The notes beneath the pieces were generated by a model, which saw only the letters and a list, made by a program, of their open reading frames with translations, made no database searches and was not told where the DNA came from. DNA of 51,006 nucleotides from Saccharopolyspora oryzae (GTDB lineage Bacteria; Actinomycetota; Actinomycetes; Mycobacteriales; Pseudonocardiaceae). The stretch is taken from positions 1 to 51,006 of the forward strand of contig NZ_JAQGLA010000050.1 of the NCBI RefSeq assembly GCF_027853915.1. The letters are read 5' to 3'. A program made the translations under genes and the position numbers. Of the stretch, positions 24,701 to 32,239 are shown in pieces (positions within the stretch are counted from its first letter, which is position 1; each line of letters opens with the position of its first letter).

Positions 24701-25014
24701 AGGGCTGGTCGTCGCCGGACGCGGGCGGGCCGTTCGGCTGGCTCAACGTGGCGACCAGCATGCGCGAGCTGCCGACGTACCTGAAGAACAACATCCACCG
24801 GGACTGGGGCTCGCTGTACGCGGTGGACCCGTACGAGCCGGACGCCCTGCCCGCCCAGGCGGCGATGGACGTGCACACCGAAACGCACTGGGGCAACTGG
24901 ACGCCGGGCCCGCTGTCGAAGACGGTCCACCTGCCGGGCGACGTCCCGAGCAGCGACGACCGCAACGACGTCAAGGCGTTCGAGGCTCCGGAGGAGCAGG
25001 AACCCGACCAGTGA
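21709..25014 (+). CDS. Arabinosyltransferase Emb, copy 1 (EmbC/EmbB type)
   Basis: 1101-residue GT-C membrane enzyme that transfers arabinofuranose from decaprenyl-phosphoarabinose (DPA) to arabinan outside the membrane. Seen: a first span at about 30-55 and a periplasmic beta domain. The catalytic Asp278-Asp279 lie in MTSDDGYILT. A multi-span core contains LPYNNGLRPEP and TPTKWSHHFG, and the C-terminal carbohydrate-binding region has LVNMTDFVGDQPTFVEWTGALVHPCLQ. The start is GTG 21709, after a TACTAT box (21694-21699). It stands apart from the tandem emb pair at 32.2-38.7 kb and is the longest of the three. Confidence 0.93.
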   Translation: MLSDQEENRRTDDDPARAEVNTRQPSAKRLKLFATIFGLLGTVLALSVPFLPVNYEITTLKWPTAEGTKSVSAPLVSYSPVWLKADVPCASARSLDQRTNGPGTLLSTNPPSSDYGNLTGLVLQVDNGHLTLLNKGQQVGTAPLPDGDCTIALKSDAYETTATAGGESLADLHGDQRPQLTGIYSGLNDGIDNVHGLSFEARVDNRYESQPTTLKIVVIALAVVAFIGSLVCLRRLDVRAGRRPPKWAPAKWWKPTFRDVSVIGSLVVWWAIGAMTSDDGYILTIARARESFGYVSNYFRWFGVPEAPFGWFYELYALWVQISTATPWVRLPALLMGIVSWLLISREVLPRLGQQVRRSNAAGWAAAAVFLAFWLPYNNGLRPEPVVVLFSLLALCAVERAVATGRLMPAALGLVVAALSVGANPHGMVSVLPFIAALKPLFRLVRKRAQEFGWLPVLAPIAASGFIILTLVFSDQTYKSVMDATELRTDLGPSQSWYEELSRYNLLFSATPDGSMTRRFPVLLVILCLVTCAVVLLRRSRIRGAALGPSRRLLAITAMSFGVLVLTPTKWSHHFGIFAAFGGALAALTALATSSTVLRSKRNRAVFVAMLMVILAFAATGPNAWWYVSGWGVPWFNMPPQLAGYKLSTIFLGIAAIALIVAFIEHLRIDENNPKVVDESFGREEKRSRALRLGTAPLSIVCALLVLFELANFGKVIQKQWGSYSMGSDNVKQIVGSSCGLSDYVYVETNPQSGMLRVSPEQPSKGAPSQDVRIPIPPTRLEGKEDIDQYMRAKMVGFNRPGLPAGDGTDPEEPDWKPPHQFGNDRAPVWGSYDPAGTGTGELRTQWYDLPERAQTGEVPVVISLAGNEFGANSIALEFGHDTPDGFLVTARKFVVQPGGPGWRDFRYTVGGLSEGATKMRIVATDNSLGPNGWIAVSAPRAPQLVNMTDFVGDQPTFVEWTGALVHPCLQLPGVHNGVAEIPKFRVSAGAEVREIGQGWSSPDAGGPFGWLNVATSMRELPTYLKNNIHRDWGSLYAVDPYEPDALPAQAAMDVHTETHWGNWTPGPLSKTVHLPGDVPSSDDRNDVKAFEAPEEQEPDQ

Positions 25015-25180
25015 CGGCTGGGGGCTCCCGGGTTCGGGAGCCCCTCACCGGTACGCCGTGGGCGAAATGCGCTGGTCGGTCCTCCGCTGAGGGTGAAACC
25101 GGGTGTTGCGGCCGGGATCGGCGTGGTGCTCTGGGATCCGGGTCCTCGACCGTCGGGGACCACTGCGATTGGGGGTTCCC

Positions 25181-25450
25181 ATGCCCGAACTGCGACCCGG
25201 CCTGGTGCTGCACCTCGCGGGCGTGAGCCAGCCGCTGCACATCGCGCTCGACCAGTCCGAGGCGGACGTGCTGCGCGACGTGCTCGCCGACCTGATGGCC
25301 AACGGCGAGACCAAGGCGCTCACCACCGCCGACGGCGGCAGCTTCGCGGTGAACTTCGCGCACGTGGCCACGGCGCACGTCGAGACGACGCGCTCCGACG
25401 CCAACGCCTACGGTGCCCCGGCCCGGGGCACCGGCTTCCGCCGCAACTGA
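25181..25450 (+). CDS. Small conserved hypothetical protein
   Basis: 89 residues with no recognised family. The ATG at 25181 has GGGGG at optimal distance. The body (LVLHLAGVSQPLHIALDQSEADVLRDVLADLMANGETKALTTADGGSFAVNFAHVATAHVE in character) alternates strands and one amphipathic helix, suggesting a compact fold. It has no signal peptide. It lies downstream of emb copy 1 and converges on the LppP/LprE lipoprotein gene. Confidence 0.65.
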   Translation: MPELRPGLVLHLAGVSQPLHIALDQSEADVLRDVLADLMANGETKALTTADGGSFAVNFAHVATAHVETTRSDANAYGAPARGTGFRRN

Positions 25451-25939
25451 TCAGAAGTCGCCGGGGCGGTTCGGGTCGAAGCCGACCGGCGGATCGGCCT
25501 GGAGCTGGCCGCCGACCAGCCGGATCGTGTGCCGGGTCGGCGTGCCGCTCGGGCAGCAGCCCGGATCGTCGGCGTTGTAGACGGGGAACTCGACCCGGAC
25601 CGCCGTGCCGTCCTGGGAGACGATGCTCACCAGGCCGACCTCCATCTTCTGCGCCAGCCGCTGCCCGTCGAAGAAGAACACGGCCTGGCAGCGGCCGTTC
25701 GCGCTGCCCGTGCACATCGCGTGGATGGCCCGGACCGGTCCGGCGAGCTCGCCCTCCGGCGGGGTCGGGGTGAAGCCGTCCGCCTCGATCTCGGCCATCG
25801 CGGCGGCGAGGTCGAACTCCTCGGCCTCCTTCGTCGACGGCGCCTGCGTCGTCGGCGCGGGCGGCGCCGGCTCAGGCGCCTGACCGCAGCCGGCGAGCAA
25901 CACGACGAGCAGGGACAGCAGTCCCGCGGAACGACGCAC
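25451..25939 (-). CDS. LppP/LprE-family lipoprotein
   Basis: 162-residue lipoprotein. Its signal peptide ends VVLLAGC, followed by a Pro/Thr linker. The domain has the LppP/LprE features: DGFTPTPPEGELAGPVRAIH, MCTGSANGRCQAVFFFDGQ and YNADDPGCCPSGTP with its Cys pair. The family also occurs in mycobacteria, but the role is unknown. The GTG at 25939 is chosen because GGAGG lies 5 nt upstream; the longer frame lacks support. It lies downstream of gtrA on the same strand, beyond a large hairpin. Confidence 0.85.
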   Translation of the reverse strand: MRRSAGLLSLLVVLLAGCGQAPEPAPPAPTTQAPSTKEAEEFDLAAAMAEIEADGFTPTPPEGELAGPVRAIHAMCTGSANGRCQAVFFFDGQRLAQKMEVGLVSIVSQDGTAVRVEFPVYNADDPGCCPSGTPTRHTIRLVGGQLQADPPVGFDPNRPGDF

Positions 25940-26041
25940 CAGAACCTCCGAAACCCGCGGGCATCCCACCGGCCCGCTTCGTCCGGTTCGACGCGCGCCC
26001 CGGCCCACCCGTTCCCGCAAACCCGGCCCCGGGCACCAAAA

Positions 26042-26137
26042 AAGCTCCGTCTCCGCTGGTCAGGCCCCGTGAGTACTTTGGGGGGCTATAGCAACCCAAA
26101 GTACTCACGGTCTTTGACCAGGGGAAACGGAGCTTTC
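26042..26137. terminator. Nested long hairpin, CGTGAG-type
   Basis: The inner stem CCGTGAGTACTTTGGG (26068-26083) pairs perfectly with 26096-26111. An outer stem, AAAGCTCCGT (26042-26051) with ACGGAGCTTT (26128-26137), plus a CTGGTCA/TTGACCAG middle section, extends it to about 96 nt. It follows gtrA and probably terminates it. It shares CCGCTGGTCAGG and the CTAT loop with 2448-2493. Confidence 0.8.
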
Positions 26138-26167
26138 GCGCAGGCTTTGGCAGCGGTGCCGAGCCGG

Positions 26168-26608
26168 TCAGTCCCGGAAGACGACCCACTTGAGCATCAC
26201 GAAGTTGATCAGGGTTCCGAGGCCCTGGGCGACGATCCAGCAGACCGCGTAGCGCAGCTGCGGGTCGAAGTCGGGCAGCGTCAGGTACAGCAGCTGGTTG
26301 GTGCCGACGTTGACGAAGAACGTCGCGGTGTAGACGACCGCGAAGCCGAGCGCCTTCGCCTTGGCGTTGCCGGTGCTCGCCCCGCTGAAGGTGAACTTCC
26401 GGTTGATCAGGTACGAGGCGGTGGTGCCGAGGATGAACGACACCGCCTTGGAGGTCCAGTTCGGCCAACCGAACGACAGCAGGAGCGCGTAGACCCCCGC
26501 GTCGATGATGGCGCAGAAGCCACCAATAGCGACGAATCGGATAAGCTGATTCACAACGCCTAGGCGCTTGGGCTCCGTCTGGTCCGTCTGGGCTTCGGCC
26601 ACGGCCAC
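26168..26608 (-). CDS. GtrA-family membrane protein (Rv3789-like)
   Basis: 146-residue four-span membrane protein. The segments are LIRFVAIGGFCAIIDAGVYALLL, then a span with VSFILGTTASYLINRKFTF, a third and a fourth ending INFVMLKWVVF. GtrA proteins act in moving polyprenyl-phosphate sugars or recruiting glycosyltransferases; Rv3789 sits next to dprE1 in M. tuberculosis in the same way. The GTG at 26608 is chosen over the longer frame because GAGGTGAACCA lies directly before it and it gives normal family length. A TACACT box on this strand (26724-26729) may be its promoter. Confidence 0.88.
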   Translation of the reverse strand: MAVAEAQTDQTEPKRLGVVNQLIRFVAIGGFCAIIDAGVYALLLSFGWPNWTSKAVSFILGTTASYLINRKFTFSGASTGNAKAKALGFAVVYTATFFVNVGTNQLLYLTLPDFDPQLRYAVCWIVAQGLGTLINFVMLKWVVFRD

Positions 26609-26795
26609 TGGTTCACCTCGGGAATCGACGACAGGTCGTTCGGTGCCCAGGGCTTCTTCGCTCGGGCGCACCCGGCTGGACGCCGAAGACGCGGGAGTCC
26701 GGAACTCCGCGAACGTCCCGACGAGTGTAGCGATGACGCATCGCACATCACCGGAGACCGCGCGCACCCGCGGCGGTCGGTCGCCGTTGCGCGGA

Positions 26796-26801
26796 TAGAC
26801 T
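26796..26801 (+). promoter_or_regulatory. -10 box of a leaderless promoter for dprE1
   Basis: TAGACT ends 7 nt before the GTG at 26809. It would drive the dprE1-dprE1-dprE2 operon. Confidence 0.55.
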
Positions 26802-26808
26802 CGGCTGG

Positions 26809-28173
26809 GTGGGATCGGCAAACGACGAGCTTCAGACGCTGACGGGCTGGGGGCGCACGGCGCCGACCCAGGCGCACGTGGTGAGCACCCCGGACGTCGA
26901 GACGATCGCCCGAGCGGTCCTCGAGGCAGGTGAGCGCGGGGTCATCGCCCGCGGCCTGGGCCGCAGCTACGGCGACCCGGCGCAGAACGCCGGCGGCACC
27001 GTCATCGACATGACCGCCCTCGACCGGGTGCACCAGATCGACGTGGACGACGCCACGGTGGTCGTGGACGCCGGGGTCTCGCTGGACACCCTGATGCGCA
27101 GGCTGCTGCCGCACGGGTTGTGGATCCCGGTGCTGCCGGGCACCCGGCAGGTCACCGTCGGCGGTGCGATCGGCGCCGACATCCACGGCAAGAACCACCA
27201 CTCGCAGGGCTCCTTCGGCAGCCACGTGCTGTCCCTGGACCTGCTCACCGCCGACGGCGAGGTCCGCACGCTGACCCCGGACGGCGAGGGCTCCGAGCTG
27301 TTCTGGGCCACGGTCGGCGGGATGGGCCTGACCGGCATCGTGCTCAAGGCGACGATCAAGCTCAAGCGCGTCGAGACCTCGTACTTCCTGGTCGACAACG
27401 TGCAGACCAAGAACCTCGACGAGCTGCTCGAGCACTTCACCGACGGCTCGGACGACAACTACGTCTACTCCGTCGCCTGGTTCGACTCGCTGGCCCGCGG
27501 CGACAAGATGGGGCGCGCACTGCTCACCCGCGGCAACTCGGCCAAGCTCGAGGACCTGCCGAAGAAGCTGCGCAAGGACCCGCTGAAGTTCAACGCGCCG
27601 CAGCTGATGACCACCCCGCCGATCTTCCCGAACGGCCTGGTGAACAAGTTCACCATCACCGCGTTCAACGAGGTCTGGTACCGCAAGGCGCCGACGAAGT
27701 TCGGCGCGGTGCAGAACATCACCCAGTTCTTCCACCCGCTCGACCTGGTCGGCGAGTGGAACCGGATCTACGGCCCGAACGGCTTCCTGCAGTACCAGTT
27801 CATGGTGCCGTTCGGCCAGGAGGCGACGTTCCGCCGCTCGATCGACAAGATCAGCGCCTCCGGCCACGCCTCGTTCCTGAACGTGCTCAAGACGTTCGGC
27901 GAGGGCAACCAGGCGCCGATGTCGTTCCCCCGCAAGGGCTGGACGCTCACCGTCGACATCCCCGTCACGCCGGGCCTGGACCGGCTGTGCCGGGAGCTGG
28001 ACGACATGGTCCTGGAAGCAGGCGGCCGCCTGTACTTGGCCAAGGAATCCCGCACCTCGGCGGAGATGATCGAGCAGATGTACCCGCGCATCGAGGAATG
28101 GCGCAAGATCCGCGCCGCGGTCGACCCGGAGGGCGTCTTCCGCTCCGACCTGTCCCGGAGGCTTCACCTGTGA
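26809..28173 (+). CDS. dprE1: Decaprenylphosphoryl-beta-D-ribose 2-oxidase DprE1, copy 1
   Basis: 454-residue FAD enzyme of the VAO family that oxidises DPR in the first half of DPA synthesis. Seen: the FAD motif [40 protein letters not shown], and the substrate region [26 protein letters not shown]. Cys394 in RLCRELDD aligns with M. tuberculosis Cys387, the residue trapped by benzothiazinones. It is closely followed by a second copy through a GTGA overlap. Confidence 0.95.
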   Translation: MGSANDELQTLTGWGRTAPTQAHVVSTPDVETIARAVLEAGERGVIARGLGRSYGDPAQNAGGTVIDMTALDRVHQIDVDDATVVVDAGVSLDTLMRRLLPHGLWIPVLPGTRQVTVGGAIGADIHGKNHHSQGSFGSHVLSLDLLTADGEVRTLTPDGEGSELFWATVGGMGLTGIVLKATIKLKRVETSYFLVDNVQTKNLDELLEHFTDGSDDNYVYSVAWFDSLARGDKMGRALLTRGNSAKLEDLPKKLRKDPLKFNAPQLMTTPPIFPNGLVNKFTITAFNEVWYRKAPTKFGAVQNITQFFHPLDLVGEWNRIYGPNGFLQYQFMVPFGQEATFRRSIDKISASGHASFLNVLKTFGEGNQAPMSFPRKGWTLTVDIPVTPGLDRLCRELDDMVLEAGGRLYLAKESRTSAEMIEQMYPRIEEWRKIRAAVDPEGVFRSDLSRRLHL

Positions 28174-29534
28174 CCCCAGCAATGGAAACCAAGGACCTGA
28201 TGGGCTGGGCGCGCACCGCTCCTTCGCGGGCGCGCGTGCTCAGCACCACGGACCTCGACGCGATCGCGGAAGCGGTCCGCACCGCCGACGAGCGCGGCGT
28301 CATCGCCCGCGGCCTGGGCCGCAGCTACGGCGACGTGGCGCAGAACGCCGGCGGTGTGGTCGTCGACATGACGCGGCTGAACCGGATCCACGAGATCAAC
28401 CCGGACACCGCGATCGTCGACGTCGACGCCGGTGTCAGCCTGGACCAGCTGATGAAGGCGGCGCTGCCGTACGGCCTGTGGGTCCCGGTGCTGCCGGGCA
28501 CCCGCCAGGTCACCATCGGCGGCGCGATCGCCAACGACATCCACGGCAAGAACCACCACAGCGCGGGCAGCTTCGGCAACCACGTGGTGGAGATGGACCT
28601 GCTCACCGCCGACGGCCAGGTGCGCAAGCTGACCCCGGAGGGCCCCGAGCAGGAGCTGTTCTGGGCCACCGTCGCCGGCATCGGCCTGACCGGCCTGATC
28701 CTCCGGGCGAAGATCAAGATGACCCGGACCGAGACCGCGTACTTCCTCGCCGACGTGGACCGCACGGCGAACCTCGACGAGACGATCGAGCTGTTCAGCG
28801 ACGGTTCCGACGAGAAGTACACCTACTCCTCGGCGTGGTTCGACACGATCTCCACCGGGCCGAAGCTGGGCCGCGCCGCGTTCGGCCGCGGCTCGCTGGC
28901 CACCGTCGACCAGCTGCCGCCGAAGCTGCGCGCGAACCCGCTGAAGTTCGACGCCCCGCAGCTGCTGACGCTGCCGGACGTGTTCCCGCCGCGGCTGGCC
29001 AACAAGCTGTCGTTCAGCGCGATCGGCGAGCTGTACTACCGCAAGACCCCGAAGCGCGGCCGGGACCTGATCCAGAACCTGACCGCCTTCTACCACCCGC
29101 TCGACATGATCGGCGAGTGGAACCGGGCCTACGGCTCCCAGGGCTTCCTGCAGTACCAGTTCTCCCTGCCCTACGGCAAGGAGGAGGACCTCAAGCGGAT
29201 CACCCGCAAGGTCGCGCACTCCGGGCACGTCTCGTTCCTCAACGTCATCAAGAAGATGGGCGAGGGCAACCGGGCGCCGCTGTCCTACCCGCACCCGGGT
29301 TGGCTGGTGTGCCTGGACTTCCCGATCGTCAGCGGGCTGGGCCGGTTCTGCACCGAGCTCGACGAGGACGTCCTCGCCCTGGGCGGTCGGCTGTACACCG
29401 CGAAGGACTCGCGGACCCTGGCGTCGACCTTCCACCAGATGTACCCGCGGGTGGACGAGTTCCGGAAGATCCGCCAGACCGTTGACCCCGAAGGCATTTT
29501 CGCTTCAGACATGAGCCGGAGGCTTGAGCTGTGA
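28170..29534 (+). CDS. dprE1: DprE1 homologue, copy 2
   Basis: Also 454 residues and the same family, with [40 protein letters not shown] and [14 protein letters not shown]. It keeps the reactive Cys394 in RFCTELDE and the terminal DMSRRLEL. The GTG at 28170 overlaps the stop of copy 1. The two copies are clearly diverged along their whole length, so the duplication is not recent. Copy 2 sits directly before dprE2 and has the more DprE1-typical AKDSR, so it may be the housekeeping enzyme. Confidence 0.95.
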   Translation: MTPAMETKDLMGWARTAPSRARVLSTTDLDAIAEAVRTADERGVIARGLGRSYGDVAQNAGGVVVDMTRLNRIHEINPDTAIVDVDAGVSLDQLMKAALPYGLWVPVLPGTRQVTIGGAIANDIHGKNHHSAGSFGNHVVEMDLLTADGQVRKLTPEGPEQELFWATVAGIGLTGLILRAKIKMTRTETAYFLADVDRTANLDETIELFSDGSDEKYTYSSAWFDTISTGPKLGRAAFGRGSLATVDQLPPKLRANPLKFDAPQLLTLPDVFPPRLANKLSFSAIGELYYRKTPKRGRDLIQNLTAFYHPLDMIGEWNRAYGSQGFLQYQFSLPYGKEEDLKRITRKVAHSGHVSFLNVIKKMGEGNRAPLSYPHPGWLVCLDFPIVSGLGRFCTELDEDVLALGGRLYTAKDSRTLASTFHQMYPRVDEFRKIRQTVDPEGIFASDMSRRLEL

Positions 29535-30292
29535 TCGACGCAGTTGGAAACCCCCAGTCCCTGCTGGTGCTCGGCGGCACCTCCGACATCGCGCTGGCGA
29601 CGGCGAAGAAGTACGCCGAAGCCCGCCCGCTGCGGATCATCCTCGCCGACCGCCCCGAGGAGCAGGAGCGCCTGAACGCGGCCGCCGAGTCGCTGCGCAA
29701 GACCGGCAGCACGGTGTCGATCCTGACCTTCGACGCCCGCAAGCCCGAGACCCACGCCGAGGTCATCGACAAGGCGTTCGCCGACGGCGACGTCGACGTC
29801 ACGCTGATCGCCTTCGGCATCCAGGGCGACAACGAGAAGGGCTGGACCGACGTCGAGGCGGCCCGCGCGGTGGCCGACATCAACTACACCGCCCCGGTGT
29901 CGCTGGGCGTGCTGCTGGCCGATCGGCTGCGCAAGCAGGGCCACGGCAACCTCGCGGTGATGTCCTCCCCGGCCGGTGAGCGGGCGCGGCGGTCGAACTT
30001 CGTCTACGGCTCGTCGAAGGCCGGTCTGGACGTGTTCTTCTCGGGCCTGGGCTACGCGCTGGAGGAGCACGGCGTCAAGGTGACCGTCGTGCGGCCGAAC
30101 TTCACGCACACCAAGCTGACCGAGGGCATGAAGGCCGCGCCGATGGCGAACACCCCGGAGAGCGTCGCGAAGGCGATCGTGGACGGCGTCCGCAAGGGCA
30201 GCCCGGTGGTGTACGCCCCCGCGCAGTTCCGGTTCGTGATGACGATCCTGCGGCACGTGCCGCGCGCCATCTTCCGCAAGCTGCCGATCTGA
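29531..30292 (+). CDS. dprE2: Decaprenylphosphoryl-2-keto-ribose reductase DprE2
   Basis: 253-residue short-chain dehydrogenase that reduces the DprE1 product to DPA. Seen: an N-terminal nucleotide motif [11 protein letters not shown], the NYTAPV segment, Ser in MSSPAGE, and the catalytic YGSSK. The C-terminus [21 protein letters not shown] is hydrophobic, as in mycobacterial DprE2, suggesting membrane contact. GTG 29531 overlaps the stop of dprE1 copy 2 by 4 bp, so the three genes form one unit. A strong hairpin follows. Confidence 0.94.
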   Translation: MIDAVGNPQSLLVLGGTSDIALATAKKYAEARPLRIILADRPEEQERLNAAAESLRKTGSTVSILTFDARKPETHAEVIDKAFADGDVDVTLIAFGIQGDNEKGWTDVEAARAVADINYTAPVSLGVLLADRLRKQGHGNLAVMSSPAGERARRSNFVYGSSKAGLDVFFSGLGYALEEHGVKVTVVRPNFTHTKLTEGMKAAPMANTPESVAKAIVDGVRKGSPVVYAPAQFRFVMTILRHVPRAIFRKLPI

Positions 30293-30302
30293 TCTGCTTC
30301 CC

Positions 30303-30339
30303 GAACGGGGTCACCGGGATCGTCCCGGTGGCCCCGTTC
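30303..30339 (+). terminator. Terminator of the dprE operon
   Basis: GAACGGGG-T-CACCGGGA pairs with TCCCGGTG-G-CCCCGTTC around a 3-nt loop, starting 11 nt after the dprE2 stop. Confidence 0.85.
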
Positions 30340-30503
30340 GTCGTTCCGGGCCCGGTAACGTTTTGGTCTTCCGGGCAACGTTGTGGGGTCCTGGAGCGAT
30401 CAGCTGTGTGACGGCGCTGTTGCGCTGCCCGATCTTCCCGACGCGCTCCGCGCTGGGGGAAGCGCGGATGCCTGGAGAAGTGGGGTTCACCGGGCGCCCG
30501 CGT

Positions 30504-30545
30504 CCGTGGGCCCTCCACCTGCCCTGCTGTACGGAGGGCCCACGG
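30504..30545. terminator. 13-bp hairpin of uncertain role
   Basis: CCGTGGGCCCTCC and GGAGGGCCCACGG form a perfect stem around a 16-nt loop, 160 nt after the main dprE terminator. It could be a second terminator or a protein site. Confidence 0.4.
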
Positions 30546-30567
30546 AACGTCCGTTCGCCATTGCGCT

Positions 30568-30581
30568 GTGATGCGCATCAC
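30568..30581 (+). promoter_or_regulatory. CRP/GlxR-like operator of DUF4232 gene 1
   Basis: GTGATGCGCATCAC is a perfect palindrome matching GTGA-N6-TCAC. Its centre is 93.5 nt from the ATG at 30668. The second paralogous gene has the same site at the same distance. Confidence 0.65.
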
Positions 30582-30667
30582 TCTCCCCGCATGGGAACTG
30601 CGACCGCCACCGCACGTCTTCCGAACGAGAAGCAGCTGACGGCACATGTTCAGGGGAGCTGGGGAAA

Positions 30668-31228
30668 ATGCGCTTGCACACCACCGGAAAAGCACTGCTC
30701 GCGGCAGCGGTCTGCGTCGTCTCGCTCAGCGCGTGCGGGAACGCGCAGCAGTCGTCGAATTCGCTCCAGGTCGACAACGCGGCCAACGAGAGCAGCGGCC
30801 AGGGGCGCTCCGGCGGCCCCGCGGACTGCGCGGCGGACCAGCTGAAGCCGTCGTTCGTGCTCTCCACGACCGGTTCCGCCGCCGGCTACGTCTCGGTCAC
30901 CAACGAGGGCTCCGAGCCGTGCGTGCTGGACAGCGACTACCCGACCATCGAATTCCTCAACCGGGACGCCCAGCCCGTCGAGGACGTCACCTACCTGCAG
31001 GGCGAGCCCGGCACCCATCCGCTCACGCTCGCGCCTGGCGAGGTCGCCGCCGCGGAGCTCGACTGGAAGGACATGGGCGACGACTGCGTGGCCCGCGTCT
31101 GGGCGATGGGCCTGAAGGTTCGGCCGGACGACCCGGCCGAGTCGGTCGACCCGATGCTCAACGACAAGCCCTGGGTGTTCGACCTGTGCGGCAACGAGGT
31201 CACCGCCGACGGCTGGCGGCGGGGCTGA
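30668..31228 (+). CDS. DUF4232 lipoprotein, paralogue 1
   Basis: 186-residue lipoprotein with signal MRLHTTGKALLAAAVCVV ending in lipobox LSAC (Cys about 23). A polar linker of about 25 residues is followed by the DUF4232 beta domain: FVLSTTGSAAGYVSVTNEGSEPCVLDSDYPTIEF, LAPGEVAAAELDW and a FDLCGNEVTADGW end, with Cys residues likely bridged. The ATG has GGGGAAA upstream. It probably sits on the outer face of the membrane; the role is unknown. Its position between dprE2 and the emb pair suggests a wall-associated function. Confidence 0.88.
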   Translation: MRLHTTGKALLAAAVCVVSLSACGNAQQSSNSLQVDNAANESSGQGRSGGPADCAADQLKPSFVLSTTGSAAGYVSVTNEGSEPCVLDSDYPTIEFLNRDAQPVEDVTYLQGEPGTHPLTLAPGEVAAAELDWKDMGDDCVARVWAMGLKVRPDDPAESVDPMLNDKPWVFDLCGNEVTADGWRRG

Positions 31229-31241
31229 CCGCTCCGGCGCG

Positions 31242-31276
31242 CGCTGTTAGTCCGAGTTGAAAAAGGACGAACAGCG
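31242..31276 (+). terminator. Hairpin after DUF4232 paralogue 1
   Basis: CGCTGTTAGTCC (31242-31253) pairs with GGACGAACAGCG (31265-31276) with one mismatch, around an 11-nt A-rich loop. Confidence 0.65.
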
Positions 31277-31278
31277 CC

Positions 31279-31292
31279 GTGATCCAGATCAC
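31279..31292 (+). promoter_or_regulatory. CRP/GlxR-like operator of DUF4232 gene 2
   Basis: GTGATCCAGATCAC matches GTGA-N6-TCAC. Its centre is 93.5 nt from the ATG at 31379, exactly as in the first paralogue. A shared GGAACTGCG lies a little downstream in both. Confidence 0.65.
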
Positions 31293-31378
31293 CGATCAGT
31301 TCTTGGAACTGCGGCTGCGGCTGCGCGTCTATGGGTTCAGGAAGTGATTGAACCCACATGTTCGGGGGATTCGGAGAA

Positions 31379-32014
31379 ATGCACTTACGCACCATCGGGA
31401 AGACCATCGCCGCAGCGACGATCTGCGTTGCTTCGCTCAGCGCCTGCGACCTTCCGCAGTCGCAGTCCCAGCAAGCACCGCAAACGCAGCAGAGCAGCAA
31501 CACGTCCGGCGAAACTCCCAGCGAGCAGAGCGAATCGACGAGTTCCCCGGAATCATCCGAATCCGCGGAAACGAGCAGTTCGACCGATTCCGGCGATGAC
31601 GTCTCCGCTTGCGATGTGGAGCGGATGAACACGTCGTTCCGGCTCGCCACGACGGGTTCGGTCGACGGTTATCTCGAGGTCACCAACGATGGCGGAAATC
31701 CCTGCACCCTGAAGAGCTCTTACCCGACGGTGGAATTCACCGGCCGGGACGGCACCGGTATCTCGGACGTCACCTACAAGCAGGGCTCGGGCGGCTCCGG
31801 CTCGGTCACGCTGCAGCCCGGCGAGACCGCCAGTTCGGACGTCGAGTGGCAGGCCAGCGGTGACCAGTGCGTCGCGCGGGTGTGGGCGCTGAACCTGTCG
31901 CTGCAACCGGGCGAGAAGCCGAAGTCGGTGGACCCGGTGCTCAACGACCAGCCGGGCCAGGTGTTCGACCTGTGCGGCCACGAGGTCACCGTCAGCGGCT
32001 GGCAGAAGGGCTGA
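31379..32014 (+). CDS. DUF4232 lipoprotein, paralogue 2
   Basis: 211-residue lipoprotein: signal MHLRTIGKTIAAATICVA, lipobox LSAC, then a Ser/Glu/Thr-rich linker of about 55 residues, longer than in paralogue 1. The DUF4232 domain matches its neighbour (FRLATTGSVDGYLEVTNDGGNPCTLKSSYPTVEF, VFDLCGHEVTVSGW). The ATG at 31379 is preferred to the in-frame ATG at 31358: the equivalent upstream ATG of paralogue 1 is out of frame, so it is not the conserved start. A GGGGGA ribosome site lies 9 nt upstream. The two genes arose by tandem duplication that included the promoter. Confidence 0.88.
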   Translation: MHLRTIGKTIAAATICVASLSACDLPQSQSQQAPQTQQSSNTSGETPSEQSESTSSPESSESAETSSSTDSGDDVSACDVERMNTSFRLATTGSVDGYLEVTNDGGNPCTLKSSYPTVEFTGRDGTGISDVTYKQGSGGSGSVTLQPGETASSDVEWQASGDQCVARVWALNLSLQPGEKPKSVDPVLNDQPGQVFDLCGHEVTVSGWQKG

Positions 32015-32030
32015 CCCAGCAGCGGATTCC

Positions 32031-32073
32031 GAAGAGGACCCCTGCCATCTCCGGCAGGGGTCCTCTTCGTTTT
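32031..32073 (+). terminator. Canonical terminator after DUF4232 paralogue 2
   Basis: GAAGAGGACCCCTGCC pairs perfectly over 16 bp around ATCTCC and is followed by GTTTT. Confidence 0.92.
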
Positions 32074-32239
32074 CCCGGCGTGCGGCGGACCTGCCGAAAT
32101 GTGCTTTTCCCGCCGGAAGGGCAACCTCTTGCGTTGTGCCGATCGTCAATCGGCTGGACGAATTTCGGCGCGCGAAAGCGGTGATCGCGCAGTGCGTTCG
32201 CCAGGATGGCGGACGCACCGTTCAACGCCAGGAGGACCG

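Larger units (their letters stand above)
30340..30667. other. Gene-free stretch with a hairpin and a regulatory site
   Basis: No credible gene is seen between the dprE terminator and the first DUF4232 gene. The stretch holds a perfect 13-bp hairpin (CCGTGGGCCCTCC, 30504-30516, with 30533-30545) with a 16-nt loop and a CRP-like palindrome (30568-30581). The final part is homologous to the leader of the second DUF4232 gene. Confidence 0.6.

Noticed and set aside
31358..31378. Earlier ATG start for DUF4232 paralogue 2
   Set aside because: The matching ATG in paralogue 1 is out of frame, so this ATG is part of the conserved leader and not the start.
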